This document shows, one piece after another, positions 1-9,031 of a stretch of 64,000 nt of DNA (the stretch's first letter is position 1; each line of letters starts with the position of its first letter). Location of the stretch: positions 248,001 through 312,000 of the forward strand of contig NZ_CP019966.1 of NCBI RefSeq assembly GCF_003031265.1. Reading direction: 5' to 3'. The notes under the pieces are model-generated. The model saw nothing but the letters and a program-made list of their open reading frames with translations, searched no databases and was not told the DNA's origin. Origin of the DNA: Rhodopseudomonas palustris. GTDB lineage: Bacteria > Pseudomonadota > Alphaproteobacteria > Rhizobiales > Xanthobacteraceae. The position numbers and the translations under genes were made by a program.

Positions 1-1
1 C

Positions 2-331
2 AAGGGCCCGTTCACCGTGTTCGCGCCGACCAACATGGCGTTCGACAAGCTGCCGGCCGGCACCGTCGATACGCTGGTGAAGCCGGAGAACAAGAAGCAG
101 CTCACCAAGATCCTCACCTATCATGTGGTACCCGGCAAGCTCGAAGCCGCGGACCTCACCGACGGCAAGAAGCTGAGGACGGTGGAAGGCGAGACCCTGA
201 CCGTAAAGCGGATGGGCGATCAGGTGATGCTGATCGACGCCAAGGGCGGAAGCTCGACCGTGACCATCCCGAACGTCAATCAGTCCAACGGCGTGATCCA
301 CGTGATCGATACCGTGCTGCTGCCGTCGTAA
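2..331 (+). CDS. Fasciclin (FAS1) domain protein, 5' end outside the window
   Basis: The reading frame is open from the first bases and ends at a TAA, so only the C-terminal part of about 109 residues is present. The visible protein carries the FAS1 hallmarks: an early FTVFAPTNMAF block (FAPT...AF is the H1 box), a YHVVPG block, and a C-terminal NGVIHVIDTVLLP segment (H2 box). FAS1 proteins are usually secreted or surface adhesion modules of 150-190 residues; the missing part should hold the signal peptide and the domain start. A 12-bp inverted repeat follows the stop. The function beyond domain identity is unknown. Confidence 0.9.
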   Translation, partial: KGPFTVFAPTNMAFDKLPAGTVDTLVKPENKKQLTKILTYHVVPGKLEAADLTDGKKLRTVEGETLTVKRMGDQVMLIDAKGGSSTVTIPNVNQSNGVIHVIDTVLLPS

Positions 332-342
332 TTGCGGGCTCA

Positions 343-380
343 CCTCCGCGGCGCATGATGTCCCCCTGGCGCCGCGGAGG
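343..380. terminator. Strong hairpin after the fasciclin gene
   Basis: Perfect 12-bp inverted repeat (arms 343-354 and 369-380, 14-nt loop), GC-rich, starting 12 nt after the fasciclin stop. There is no T-run after it, so it is only a putative terminator or mRNA 3'-end stabiliser. Confidence 0.45.
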
Positions 381-543
381 CTGCGGCAAGCTGCCGCGAG
401 CGAGGGCGCGGGCCGGGCAACCGGCTCGCGCTTTCGTGATCCCGCTCGCGTGCGAAGCCGCAATGATCGATAATCGGCAGTAACGAAATCGGCGCATTGC
501 CCGTAATGTCCGGTGCAACCGCTGGCTTCCAGGAATAGGGCCG

Positions 544-1185
544 ATGTCTACCACCATCCTGAATGAACCTGCCCCGACCACCGCGGCGATCGCCGAGCCC
601 CGCGCCACCCTGCAGCCGGTGTGGGTGCGGGTGATGCATTGGATCAACGCCGCCGCGATGCTGGCGATGATCCTGTCCGGCTGGCAAATCTACAACGCCG
701 CGCCGCTGTTCGACTTTCAGTTCACGCGGGCGCTGACGCTCGGCGGCTGGCTCGGCGGCGGACTGCTGTGGCACTTCGCAGCGATGTGGGTGCTGGTGAT
801 CAACGGCGTGCTGTATGTCATTCTCGGCTTCGCCACTGGCAGATTCCGGCGCAAGCTGTGGCCGATCACGTTGTCTGGCATCACCTCCGATTTGTCACAG
901 GCGATCCGGCTCCGGCTCTCCCACAACGACCTCAGCCGCTACAACACAGTGCAGAAGCTGCTCTATGTCGGCGTCCTGATCGTCGGCGCGCTGTCGGTCG
1001 CATCGGGCCTCGCGATCTGGAAGCCGGTGCAATTCCATTCACTCACCGCGCTGCTCGGCGGCTACGACACCGCGCGCTACGTGCATTTCGGTGCGATGAG
1101 CGCCATCGTCGCGTTCTCGGCCATCCATATCCTGCTCGCCGCCCTGGTGCCGAAGGCGCTGCGGGCGATGATTATCGGGCGCTGA
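544..1185 (+). CDS. Cytochrome b561-type membrane subunit
   Basis: 213-residue membrane protein with about four hydrophobic segments and histidines placed as in diheme b-type cytochromes: VRVMHWINA near residue 32, LLWHFAAMW near 77, YVHFGAMSA near 180 and FSAIHILLA near 195. The family passes electrons between the quinone pool and periplasmic redox enzymes. It lies 94 bp upstream of a Tat-exported molybdenum oxidoreductase on the same strand, so it probably serves as that enzyme's membrane anchor and quinone-reactive partner (inference from context). An AGGAATAGGG stretch precedes the ATG. Confidence 0.85.
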   Translation: MSTTILNEPAPTTAAIAEPRATLQPVWVRVMHWINAAAMLAMILSGWQIYNAAPLFDFQFTRALTLGGWLGGGLLWHFAAMWVLVINGVLYVILGFATGRFRRKLWPITLSGITSDLSQAIRLRLSHNDLSRYNTVQKLLYVGVLIVGALSVASGLAIWKPVQFHSLTALLGGYDTARYVHFGAMSAIVAFSAIHILLAALVPKALRAMIIGR

Positions 1186-1279
1186 CCCACGAAGCCGTTT
1201 CTCCGTCATGACGAGTGCGGCGAAGAAGCCAGAACACGGTGCACTTCGCTCCTCCCATTGACGCCAAGAGGACAAAGAT

Positions 1280-2059
1280 ATGCTGCGCATCAACAAACTG
1301 CTGATCCCGGGCGTCGACAAGAAGCTGCTGGTCCGCGATGCGGCCAAGCTGATGCCCGACGTGTCGCGGCGGCGTTTCCTCGCAGGGGGTGCCAGCCTCG
1401 GGGCGCTGACGCTACTGACCGGCTGCGACGTGGTCGACGGCGCCTCGGCCGAAACGCTGCTGGCCCAGGTGTCGAAGTTCAACGACGCGGTGCAGGCGGC
1501 GATCTTCAACCCGAACACGCTGGCGCCGACCTTCAGCGAGAAGGACATCACCCGGCCGTTTCCGTTCAACGCCTACTACTCGCTCGACGAAGCGCCGACG
1601 ATCGACGGCAGCGACTGGAAGCTGGAGGTGTCGGGCCTGGTCCAGAACAAGAAGAGCTGGACGCTGCAGGAACTAACGCAGCTGCCCGAGGTGTCGCAGA
1701 TCACCCGGCATGTCTGCGTCGAAGGCTGGAGCGCGATCGGCCATTGGAGCGGCGTTCGGCTGCGCGACTTCCTCGAACTGATCGGGGCCGACACCAAGGC
1801 GAACTACGTCTGGTTCCGCTGTGCCGACGACTACACCTCGCCGATCGATATGCCGACAGCGCTGCATCCGCAGACCCAGATGACCTTCAAGTTCGGCGGC
1901 GAGGTGCTGCCCCGCGCCTACGGCTATCCGATGAAGATCCGGATTCCGACCAAGCTAGGCTTCAAGAACCCCAAATACGTCGTGTCGATGGAAGTCACAA
2001 ACGACTACAAAGGCGGCTATTGGGAAGACCAGGGCTACAACTCGTTCAGCGGGTTGTAG
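1280..2059 (+). CDS. Exported molybdopterin-dependent oxidoreductase, sulfite-oxidase fold
   Basis: 259 residues. The N-terminus holds a twin-arginine motif (SRRRFLAGG, about residues 30-38) followed by a hydrophobic stretch ending in LTGC, which resembles a lipobox, so the protein is probably exported folded and perhaps lipid-anchored. The body matches the sulfite-oxidase/YedY molybdopterin domain: the HVCVEGWSAIG segment supplies the cysteine that would ligate molybdenum, and a C-terminal MEVTNDYKGGYWE block is typical. The preceding cytochrome b561 gene is the likely electron partner. The substrate cannot be read from the sequence. Confidence 0.85.
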   Translation: MLRINKLLIPGVDKKLLVRDAAKLMPDVSRRRFLAGGASLGALTLLTGCDVVDGASAETLLAQVSKFNDAVQAAIFNPNTLAPTFSEKDITRPFPFNAYYSLDEAPTIDGSDWKLEVSGLVQNKKSWTLQELTQLPEVSQITRHVCVEGWSAIGHWSGVRLRDFLELIGADTKANYVWFRCADDYTSPIDMPTALHPQTQMTFKFGGEVLPRAYGYPMKIRIPTKLGFKNPKYVVSMEVTNDYKGGYWEDQGYNSFSGL

Positions 2060-2076
2060 TCGCCTCTCACCCGCCC

Positions 2077-2194
2077 GTCATCCCGGACACGCGCAACGCA
2101 CGTCACCCCCGAATATCGCGGCTGTTGTGGGCCGGCACGTGCCTCGCACGTCGCGATTCAGGGCTCGCTCACTGCGTGAGCGCCCCGGAATGAC
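2077..2194. repeat. Degenerate copy of palindromic repeat family A
   Basis: Begins GTCATCCCGG and ends CGCCCCGGAATGAC, the same outer ends as the better copies at 2853-2964, 10763-10880 and 20734-20829, but the interior is diverged. It lies between the molybdenum enzyme and sodC. Confidence 0.55.
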
Positions 2195-2328
2195 TCGTGG
2201 GAGTTCTGTCTCCCCAACAATCTCAAATGGTTCCACGCATGATCCGCGGCCAATCGCGTGTTGGCGTTGCGGCAGCCGCGGTGTTAGCGTCGCGCATCAC
2301 GTTTCAGAACACGTCACGGGAGGTCCTG

Positions 2329-2841
2329 ATGATCCTGCGAGCTTTGTTGTGCACCGGCGCGCTGCTCGGCGCCACCACGGCGGCGATGGCGGCGGACAGC
2401 GCCAAGGCGACGCTGAAGAACGCCGAAGGCGCCGAGGTCGGCACCGCACTGCTGACCGAGGGCAGCAAGGGCGTCACCATCAAGCTGGCGCTGAAGGGCC
2501 TGCCGCCGGGCGAACACGCTTTCCACATTCACGCGGTCGGCAAATGCGAGCCGCCGTTCACCTCGGCGGGCGGCCATTTCAATCCGGACAACAAGAAGCA
2601 CGGCAAGATGGCCGAGGGCGGCGCCCATGCGGGCGACATGCCGAACCTCGATGTGCCGGCCTCCGGCGCGCTGAGCATCGACGTCGTCAACGACGCGGTG
2701 ACGCTCGCCAAGGGCAAGCCGAACTCGGTGTTCAAGGACGGCGGCACCGCACTGGTGATCCACGCCAAGGCCGACGACTACAAAACCGACCCCGCCGGCA
2801 ACGCCGGCGACCGCATCGCCTGCGGCGTGATCGAACAGTAG
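2329..2841 (+). CDS. sodC: Periplasmic Cu/Zn superoxide dismutase
   Basis: 170 residues with a signal peptide (about 1-21, cleavage near AMA-AD). It converts superoxide to peroxide and oxygen in the periplasm. All ligands are visible: copper His66, His68, His83, His145; zinc His83, His91, His100, Asp103; and a likely disulfide Cys73-Cys165. The frame stays open upstream to 2197, but the ATG at 2329 is chosen because a GGGAGG ribosome-binding site precedes it by 5 nt and the signal peptide starts there. It stands alone between two repeat elements. Confidence 0.95.
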   Translation: MILRALLCTGALLGATTAAMAADSAKATLKNAEGAEVGTALLTEGSKGVTIKLALKGLPPGEHAFHIHAVGKCEPPFTSAGGHFNPDNKKHGKMAEGGAHAGDMPNLDVPASGALSIDVVNDAVTLAKGKPNSVFKDGGTALVIHAKADDYKTDPAGNAGDRIACGVIEQ

Positions 2842-2852
2842 CCACCCGCACC

Positions 2853-2964
2853 GTCATCCCGGGGCGCGCGTAGCGCGAACCCGGGATCTCGACGTGTTCT
2901 GCGCGGGCACACGTCGCCCCAACTCCGGGATTCCGGGTTCGCGCTGCGCGCGCCCCGGAATGAC
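2853..2964. repeat. Palindromic repeat family A, copy 1
   Basis: About 112 bp. The left end GTCATCCCGGGGCGCGCG and the right end CGCGCGCCCCGGAATGAC are near-complementary, so the element folds into a long hairpin. It sits between the convergent sodC and MFS genes. Related copies are at 10763-10880 and 20734-20829. Confidence 0.8.
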
Positions 2965-2968
2965 GATG

Positions 2969-4162
2969 TTAGTTACTTCTCTGCAGCGGCCGTTGAAACG
3001 CCGACAGCGCGGCGCCGAGCGCCAGCGTTGCGGCGGAGACGGCGAGCGCGGATGACAGGCTGCCGATCGCGTCGGTGATGGCGCCGACCACCAGCGGGCC
3101 GAGCGTCTGGCCGATACCGAACGCGATGGTCATCGCGGCGATCGCGCCGGGCCAGGAGGCCTGCGGATAGTTGAAGCGGACGAATGCGGTCGTCGAGGCC
3201 ACCACCGCGAAGAACGACACCCCGAACACCAGCGCCGAGGTTGCCAGCATCACGGGCGACAGGCTGAACAGCGGCAGCACGGCGCCGACTGCATTGACGG
3301 CGAGGATAATGGTGGTCGACAGCCCGCCGCGATGCAGCGCCATCACCCGGCGCCAGACCCAGGGCGTGACGAAGGCGCTGATCCCGATCAGGCACCAGAA
3401 CGCGCTCTGCGCCGCCGCGCCGTCGCCGGCGTCGCGCACATACGCGATCATGAAGGTCATGTAGGCGATGTAGCCGGCGCCGAACATGAAGTAGCCGGCC
3501 AGATAGATCAGCACCGGAGCGATCCGGAATGGCGCGGCGCGGCCGCCGCCGAGACCGGCATCGACCCCGATCGGCGCCAGCAGCACCGGCAGCGCCATCG
3601 CGGCCGATAGCGCCGCCAGCACCAGCCAGCCGAGCCACCACGAGCCGGGTCCGGCCGCCTGCAGCAGGAATGGCGCGATCAACCCCGACGACAGGATGCC
3701 GATGCCGGGACCGGCATAGAACAGGCTGAGCAGAAACGCCGACCGCGCCGGCTGCGCCTGGGCGATCGTGGTGGCGAGCGCCCCGCCGGCCACGAATGCC
3801 AACGCCGCACCGATCCCGGCGATCAGCCGGGCGGCGGACAGCAGCGCGAAATTGCCGGAGATCGCGCACAGCACCAGCGAGGCGACGCAGGCCAGCGTGC
3901 CGACCCGCACGATTGCCGCCATGCCGAACCGGGCGACCAGCCGGGACGTCACCAGCGCGCCGGCCAGGTAGCCGGCCGCATTGATGGTGTTCATGAATCC
4001 GGCCGCCGAATACGACCAGCCGAGGCTGTCGCGCATGTCGGGCAGCAGCAGCGAATAGGCGAAACGGCCGATGCCGAGCCCCACGGTCGGCGCAAGCGAC
4101 AGGATCAGGATCAGGCGCGCGGGATGAGCGGGCGCCGCCTCGGTGCGGTCGAGCAGGGTCAA
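2969..4162 (-). CDS. MFS transporter, YbfB/YjiJ type
   Basis: 397 residues, about 12 hydrophobic segments with short loops, consistent with a full-length major facilitator. The N-terminal segment ([19 protein letters not shown], then a loop ending in [19 protein letters not shown]) is characteristic of the YbfB/YjiJ family, whose substrates are largely unknown. It is divergent from leuB and ends 5 bp from a family A repeat. No regulator is adjacent. Confidence 0.85.
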   Translation of the reverse strand: MTLLDRTEAAPAHPARLILILSLAPTVGLGIGRFAYSLLLPDMRDSLGWSYSAAGFMNTINAAGYLAGALVTSRLVARFGMAAIVRVGTLACVASLVLCAISGNFALLSAARLIAGIGAALAFVAGGALATTIAQAQPARSAFLLSLFYAGPGIGILSSGLIAPFLLQAAGPGSWWLGWLVLAALSAAMALPVLLAPIGVDAGLGGGRAAPFRIAPVLIYLAGYFMFGAGYIAYMTFMIAYVRDAGDGAAAQSAFWCLIGISAFVTPWVWRRVMALHRGGLSTTIILAVNAVGAVLPLFSLSPVMLATSALVFGVSFFAVVASTTAFVRFNYPQASWPGAIAAMTIAFGIGQTLGPLVVGAITDAIGSLSSALAVSAATLALGAALSAFQRPLQRSN

Positions 4163-4290
4163 GGAAGGTCTCCGGCACGGTCATTGTGACAGCGAATGCG
4201 CCCCACCCGCAACACGCACCGGCGGCAACACTGTCTTGCCAAGCCCGCACCGGCGATCTAGCACTCGGCCCGCGAATTCATTTCTTCCTG

Positions 4291-4362
4291 TCATGCCCGG
4301 GCTTGACCCGGGCATCCATCCTTCTCGAAACGATGGATCGCCGGGTCGAGCCCGGCGATGAC
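4291..4362. repeat. Palindromic repeat family B, copy in the leuB leader
   Basis: 72-bp element made of two hairpins (TCATGCCCGGGCTTGACC half and CGCCGGGTCGAGCCCGGCG half) joined by a short spacer. It ends 18 nt before the leuB start codon. The same layout recurs at 19696-19770, with half copies at 8915-8946 and 41605-41636. Confidence 0.8.
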
Positions 4363-4380
4363 GCTTGCAAGGACCCGATC

Positions 4381-5493
4381 ATGGCAACGCACAATCTGCT
4401 TCTTCTTCCCGGCGACGGCATCGGCACCGAAGTGATGGCCGAGGTCAGCCGGCTGATCGACTGGCTCAACAAGGCCGGCATTGCCAGCTTCGAGACCGAG
4501 CACGGCCTGGTCGGCGGCGCCGCCTATGACGCCGACAAGGTCGCGATCACCGACGCCACCATGGCGCTGGCGCAAGCCTCCGACGCGGTGATCTTCGGCG
4601 CGGTCGGCGGCCCGAAGTGGGACGGCGTACCGTACGACGCACGCCCCGAAGCCGGCCTGCTGCGGCTGCGCAAGGATCTCGGGCTGTTCGCCAATCTGCG
4701 GCCGGCGGTGTGCTACCCGGCGCTGGCGGATTCCTCGAGCCTGAAGCGCGACGTGGTCGAAGGCCTCGACATCATGATCGTCCGCGAACTGACCGGCGGC
4801 GTGTATTTCGGCGAGCCGAAGACCATCACCGATCTCGGCAACGGCCAGAAGCGCGCGGTCGACACCCAGGTGTACGACACCTACGAGATCGAGCGGATCG
4901 GCCGGGTCGCGTTCGACCTCGCCCGCAAGCGCCGCAACAAGGTCACCTCGATGGAGAAGCGCAACGTCATGAAGACGGGCGTGCTCTGGAACGAAGTGAT
5001 CACCGCCGTGCACGACCGCGAATACAAGGACGTCCAGCTCGACCACCAGCTCGCCGACTCGGGCGGCATGAACCTCGTGAAGTGGCCGAAGCAGTTCGAC
5101 GTCATCGTCACCGACAACCTGTTCGGCGACATGCTGTCCGACATCGCCGCGATGCTGACGGGCTCCCTCGGCATGCTGCCGTCGGCCTCGCTCGGCGAAC
5201 TCGACGCCAAGACCGGCAAGCGCAAGTCGATGTACGAGCCGGTGCATGGCTCGGCGCCCGACATCGCCGGCAAGGGCATGGCAAATCCGGTGGCGATGCT
5301 GGCGTCGTTCGGCATGGCGCTGCGCTACTCGCTCGACATGGGCGCGCTCGCCGACAAGCTCGACGAAGCGATCGCCGCGGTGCTGGCCAAGGGCCTGCGC
5401 ACCGCCGACATCAAGAGCGAAGGCACCACGGTGATCTCGACCTCGCAAATGGGCGAAGCGATCGTCACCGAACTGCAGGCGCTGCACGCCTGA
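4381..5493 (+). CDS. leuB: 3-isopropylmalate dehydrogenase
   Basis: 370 residues. Third step of leucine synthesis: NAD-dependent oxidative decarboxylation of 3-isopropylmalate in the cytoplasm. The N-terminal [11 protein letters not shown], the [12 protein letters not shown] segment, the [16 protein letters not shown] helix and the C-terminal [15 protein letters not shown] block are family signatures, and the length is normal. The frame is open upstream to 4186, but the ATG at 4381 is chosen because the protein starts with the canonical [13 protein letters not shown] and an AAGGA motif precedes it. leuC and leuD lie 8-12 kb away on the other strand. Confidence 0.97.
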   Translation: MATHNLLLLPGDGIGTEVMAEVSRLIDWLNKAGIASFETEHGLVGGAAYDADKVAITDATMALAQASDAVIFGAVGGPKWDGVPYDARPEAGLLRLRKDLGLFANLRPAVCYPALADSSSLKRDVVEGLDIMIVRELTGGVYFGEPKTITDLGNGQKRAVDTQVYDTYEIERIGRVAFDLARKRRNKVTSMEKRNVMKTGVLWNEVITAVHDREYKDVQLDHQLADSGGMNLVKWPKQFDVIVTDNLFGDMLSDIAAMLTGSLGMLPSASLGELDAKTGKRKSMYEPVHGSAPDIAGKGMANPVAMLASFGMALRYSLDMGALADKLDEAIAAVLAKGLRTADIKSEGTTVISTSQMGEAIVTELQALHA

Positions 5494-5496
5494 CGA

Positions 5497-5529
5497 ACGG
5501 TTTTCGCGGGCCTGCTCCGCGAAAACCGT
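5497..5529 (+). terminator. Hairpin after leuB
   Basis: Perfect 13-bp inverted repeat (5497-5509 and 5517-5529) with a 7-nt loop, 4 nt after the leuB stop. It has internal A and T runs but no terminal T-tract. Confidence 0.6.
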
Positions 5530-5587
5530 CTCCAAGAAATCCGATGGACTGCCGGGCCAGCCCCGGCGGTCACGTCGAGCTAAAACA

Positions 5588-5617
5588 AAAAACGCCCGCC
5601 GAATTCGGCGGGCGTTT
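5588..5617. terminator. Bidirectional rho-independent terminator between leuB and the 5663 gene
   Basis: 15-bp perfect inverted repeat centred on GAATTC, with A-rich and T-rich flanks (AAAACG...CGTTTT). It can end transcription from leuB and from the convergent minus-strand gene. Confidence 0.85.
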
Positions 5618-5662
5618 TCGTTTCTGGCGCTGTCGCGGGCGGCGGCAGGTGCCGCGGGCCGA

Positions 5663-6064
5663 TCAGTACAGCGGGAAACCGGTCGGAGAGCCGCCGAGAT
5701 CGGAGGCCGGATTGAGAGGCCAACGGTCGAGCGGGCGCTGGCCGTTCTCGCGGGCGAACGAGTAGCCCGGCGGGAAGGCGTAGTCGGAGAAGTGGCGTTC
5801 GCCCGGCTGCACTTCGGTGCCGGCGTCGAGCCAGGACCGCTTGGTGACGTACACACGTGTGCGGGGGCCGGCCTGATAGACCACGTTCGGGCCGCGGGAG
5901 CCGTAGCGGATCTGGTCGGAGGTGCCGTAAACCCGCTTCTTCTTCGGCGCGGCATCGGCATTGCTGACGCCGATCACGGCGACGGCGGCTGCCGCGAGCA
6001 GCACCGGCAACAGTCTGGCGGCAGTGGATTTCACGAACATCGGGGTCCCCATCGGCAGGCGCAT
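5663..6064 (-). CDS. Small secreted protein of unknown function
   Basis: Up to 133 residues. The N-terminus has a hydrophobic segment (VLLAAAAVAVIGVSNADA) like a signal peptide with cleavage after ADA, followed by the basic stretch APKKKRVYGTSD. The mature part is rich in Gly, Tyr, Pro and Arg (YGSRGPNVVYQAGPRTRVYV) with no recognised domain. Three in-frame ATGs (6064, 6052, 6040) are possible; the last gives the tidiest signal peptide. It is transcribed towards leuB and separated from it by a shared terminator. Confidence 0.7.
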   Translation of the reverse strand: MRLPMGTPMFVKSTAARLLPVLLAAAAVAVIGVSNADAAPKKKRVYGTSDQIRYGSRGPNVVYQAGPRTRVYVTKRSWLDAGTEVQPGERHFSDYAFPPGYSFARENGQRPLDRWPLNPASDLGGSPTGFPLY

Positions 6065-6206
6065 TCCAGGTTCGTCCTTTGTAGCCGCCGCCGCACACCG
6101 GCCACAAGATCAATCCGGCAACACCGGCCGACAATCATTCAATCCGGCCGTCGCCAAAATGTTGCATCAACTCCAGGGCGTTACGCCGCCCCGACAGGTC
6201 TCCAGC

Positions 6207-7016
6207 TCATAGCCGGCCGCGCAGCGACGGGTCCTGCGGACCGGTCAGCCAGTCGGCGGACGCCGCCGAAGCCGCGGACTGATTCGGCCCACAGCTGCCG
6301 CGCCGCAGCTCGGCCTGGGCAAACGCCGCGGCCGTCGCCGCATCACCGCTCAGCAGCACCAGCCGGTCGAGCAGACAAGCCACCGCGGCCCGACGCTGCG
6401 GCGCGGTGTCGCCGCGGCAGGAGAAGCCGGAAATCCGCAAGCTCGCGACATCGATCGCTTTGACGAAGCCCAGACAAGAACCGGCCGGACGGTCGCTGCC
6501 AGCAAGGCTGAACAGCGGCATCGGGCCGAACTTGGTGTCGATCACGCCGGCGGTCTCGATCGTCGCGGTCCCGCCCGGGTCCATCCGGGCCGCCAGAGCG
6601 GCTTCGGCCGTGGCGCGGGACGTCTCACGACCGACCCGGTAGATCTCGATCTCGGCCGCCACCGGCTCGCCTGGCGTAGCGAGGCGCAGGATGTCTTTGC
6701 GTCCGCCATCCGGGTGATGCAGGATTTCGGTGGTCTCGGTCTTGCCCGGCCAATCGAGCTGACTGAGCGCGTAGGCCGGCTGCGACCGCGTCGCCACGCT
6801 CCAGCCCGGGCCGGCCTCTGCGGTGGTCGCCGCGGTGATCGCGGCGTCGGTCAGCGGATTGGCGGTGTAGAATACAATCAGGCCGATCAGCGCCAGCGCG
6901 CCCACATAGGCCATCACCCGCAATACCGCGTCACGGCACTCGTCGACGAAGCTATCCAGCGCCGGATGAATCCGGTGCCGGGAGGCTGCGGCGCGGAGGG
7001 CTGGGGTGCTTCGCAT
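6207..7016 (-). CDS. Membrane-anchored protein of unknown function
   Basis: 269 residues from the ATG at 7016. The frame runs open far upstream, antisense to asd, but that part is a GC-bias shadow. One transmembrane helix is visible at about residues 34-52 (VMAYVGALALIGLIVFYTA), so a short cytoplasmic N-terminus and a large periplasmic domain of about 215 residues are likely. The domain has several cysteines (SCLGF, FSCRG, ACLLD, GSCGPN) that could form disulfides. No family was recognised. It is divergent from asd. Confidence 0.65.
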   Translation of the reverse strand: MRSTPALRAAASRHRIHPALDSFVDECRDAVLRVMAYVGALALIGLIVFYTANPLTDAAITAATTAEAGPGWSVATRSQPAYALSQLDWPGKTETTEILHHPDGGRKDILRLATPGEPVAAEIEIYRVGRETSRATAEAALAARMDPGGTATIETAGVIDTKFGPMPLFSLAGSDRPAGSCLGFVKAIDVASLRISGFSCRGDTAPQRRAAVACLLDRLVLLSGDAATAAAFAQAELRRGSCGPNQSAASAASADWLTGPQDPSLRGRL

Positions 7017-7085
7017 TGCGTGGGCTCGAACGGGTATTACGTTGTGTCCGAGGCGTTTCTCGCATAGAAGCGCTGACTTCTCCTT

Positions 7086-7103
7086 GCTGCGGCATGCCGC
7101 AGC
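7086..7103. promoter_or_regulatory. 18-bp perfect palindrome in the asd upstream region
   Basis: GCTGCGGCATGCCGCAGC reads the same on both strands and ends 27 bp before the asd start. It could be an operator or a leader hairpin; no regulator was identified. Confidence 0.3.
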
Positions 7104-7130
7104 GGAGCAAATTCCTTCGGAGAGTGAACG

Positions 7131-8165
7131 ATGGGTTACAAAGTCGCGGTAGTGGGTGCGACCGGCAATGTCGGGCGTGAGATGCTCGCCATTCTGGACG
7201 AACGCAAGTTCCCGGCCGACGAGGTGGTGGCGCTGGCATCGCGCCGCTCGGTCGGCGTCGAGGTGAGCTACGGCGACAAAACCCTGAAATGCAAGGCGCT
7301 CGAGCACTACGACTTCAGCGACGTCGACATCTGCCTGATGTCGGCGGGCGGCAGCGTGTCGACCGAATGGTCGCCAAAGATCGGTGCGCAGGGCGCGGTG
7401 GTGATCGATAATTCCAGCGCGTGGCGGATGGATCCGGACGTGCCGCTGATCGTTCCGGAAGTGAACGCCGCGGCCGCCGCCGGCTTCACCAAGAAGAACA
7501 TCATCGCCAACCCGAACTGCTCGACCGCGCAGCTCGTCGTGGCGCTGAAGCCGCTGCACGATGCCGCCAAGATCAAGCGCGTCGTGGTATCGACCTATCA
7601 GTCGGTGTCGGGCGCCGGCAAGGATGCGATGGACGAGCTGTTCTCGCAGACCAAGGCCGTCTACACCAACGACGAGCTGGTGAATAAGAAATTCCCGAAG
7701 CGGATCGCCTTCAACCTCATCCCGCAGATCGACGTCTTCATGGAAGACGGCTTTACCAAGGAAGAGTGGAAGATGGTGGTCGAGACTAAGAAGATCCTCG
7801 ACCCCAAGATCAAACTGACCGCGACCTGCGTGCGCGTGCCGGTGTTCGTCAGCCATTCCGAAGCGGTCAACATCGAGTTCGAGAACCCGATCACCGCCGA
7901 CGAGGCTCGCGAAATCCTGCGCAAGGCGCCGGGCTGCCTGGTGATCGACAAGCACGAGCCGGGCGGCTACGTCACGCCGTACGAAGCCGCCGGTGAGGAC
8001 GCCACCTACATCAGCCGCATCCGCGAAGATGCGACGGTGGACAACGGCCTGGTGCTGTGGTGCGTCTCAGACAACCTGCGCAAGGGCGCGGCGCTGAACG
8101 CGATTCAGATCGCCGAAGTGCTGATCAACCGCAAGCTGATCACCGCCAAGAAGCAGGCGGCGTAA
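7131..8165 (+). CDS. asd: Aspartate-semialdehyde dehydrogenase
   Basis: 344 residues. It reduces aspartyl phosphate with NADPH to aspartate semialdehyde, the branch point to lysine/diaminopimelate, threonine and methionine. The N-terminal VAVVGATGNVGREML is the nucleotide-binding loop. Cys130 in NPNCSTAQ is the catalytic nucleophile, and the STYQSVSGAGKDAMDEL block is typical. A GGAGAG ribosome-binding site precedes the ATG. Two hairpins follow the stop, suggesting a single-gene transcript. Confidence 0.97.
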   Translation: MGYKVAVVGATGNVGREMLAILDERKFPADEVVALASRRSVGVEVSYGDKTLKCKALEHYDFSDVDICLMSAGGSVSTEWSPKIGAQGAVVIDNSSAWRMDPDVPLIVPEVNAAAAAGFTKKNIIANPNCSTAQLVVALKPLHDAAKIKRVVVSTYQSVSGAGKDAMDELFSQTKAVYTNDELVNKKFPKRIAFNLIPQIDVFMEDGFTKEEWKMVVETKKILDPKIKLTATCVRVPVFVSHSEAVNIEFENPITADEAREILRKAPGCLVIDKHEPGGYVTPYEAAGEDATYISRIREDATVDNGLVLWCVSDNLRKGAALNAIQIAEVLINRKLITAKKQAA

Positions 8166-8180
8166 TATCAGGCAGCCTGC

Positions 8181-8240
8181 GCGAACCGCGCGGTTCGCTT
8201 TGCTCGAAATCAACAATGGCCGGGGCTCGCCCCGGCCATT
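8181..8240 (+). terminator. Two hairpins after asd
   Basis: An 18-bp perfect palindrome (8181-8198, followed by TTTGCT) and a second hairpin of 12-bp arms (8215-8226, 8229-8240). Together they make a plausible termination region for asd. Confidence 0.65.
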
Positions 8241-8315
8241 GGCGTATCAGGGCCATGATCGGTACTGACGAAGTCACGGCGAGACGCTAGGCTGTTTTCC
8301 GCTTCACCAGCCTTG

Positions 8316-8882
8316 ATGCGTGCCATGACCGATCAACCTCATCCTGCAAAATCCCGCGCGCCCGGCAGCCGGGTCGAGCGCGGCTTCGAGACCGTGCTGT
8401 TCAACAGCCGCTGGCTGATGGCGCCGTTCTATTTCGGCCTCGTCATCAGCCTCGCGGTGCTGCTCTACAAATTCGTGATGCTGCTGTACGAATTCATCGT
8501 GCACGCCACGATCGCGAAGGAAGCCGATATCATCCTCGGCGTGCTCAGCCTGATCGACGTGTCGCTGACGGGCAATCTGGTGCTGATCGTGGTGTTCTCC
8601 GGCTACGAGAACTTCGTGTCGCGGATCGATCCCGGCAATCACCCGGACTGGCCGGAGTGGATGACCAAGGTCGATTTCGCCGGGCTGAAACAGAAGCTGC
8701 TGGCTTCGATCGTCGCGATCTCGGCGATCCAGGTGCTGAAAGCGTTCATGAACATCGACAGCTACGACCAGACCAAGCTCGCCTGGCTGGTCGGCATCCA
8801 TCTGGTGTTCGTCGCCTCGACGCTGATCCTTGCGCTGTCGGACCGGCTCGGTCATCACGCCGACGACAAAGGCGGCCATTAG
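8316..8882 (+). CDS. UPF0114 (YqhA/TIGR00645) family membrane protein
   Basis: 188 residues with three to four transmembrane segments (about 30-55, 70-90, 130-145, 155-172). The LFNSRWLMAPFYFGLVISL start and the VFSGYENFVSRID segment identify the UPF0114 family of inner-membrane proteins of unknown function. A second ATG at 8325 could be the true start; neither has a clear ribosome-binding site. Confidence 0.85.
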   Translation: MRAMTDQPHPAKSRAPGSRVERGFETVLFNSRWLMAPFYFGLVISLAVLLYKFVMLLYEFIVHATIAKEADIILGVLSLIDVSLTGNLVLIVVFSGYENFVSRIDPGNHPDWPEWMTKVDFAGLKQKLLASIVAISAIQVLKAFMNIDSYDQTKLAWLVGIHLVFVASTLILALSDRLGHHADDKGGH

Positions 8883-8914
8883 CCGCCTTCCGCTAGGCTA
8901 CTTCCCGACACAGC

Positions 8915-8946
8915 GTCATGCGCGGGCCTGACCCGCGCATCCATCC
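8915..8946. repeat. Half copy of repeat family B
   Basis: GTCATGCGCGGGCCTGACCCGCGCATCC-type hairpin, the left half of the two-hairpin family B element. The right half is not clearly present. It sits between the convergent UPF0114 and carbonic anhydrase genes. Confidence 0.6.
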
Positions 8947-9031
8947 CGCGCGCACCGCGGTGAAGAGAGCCAAGAGCTGTCACGACGCGACGGATTTCCG
9001 AGCCGAGACCGGCGATGGCGTCGCGCCCGCC

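Noticed and set aside
7017..7955. Long minus-strand extension of the 6207-7016 gene
   Set aside because: It runs antisense to asd, has no domain, and the membrane protein has a sensible ATG at 7016.
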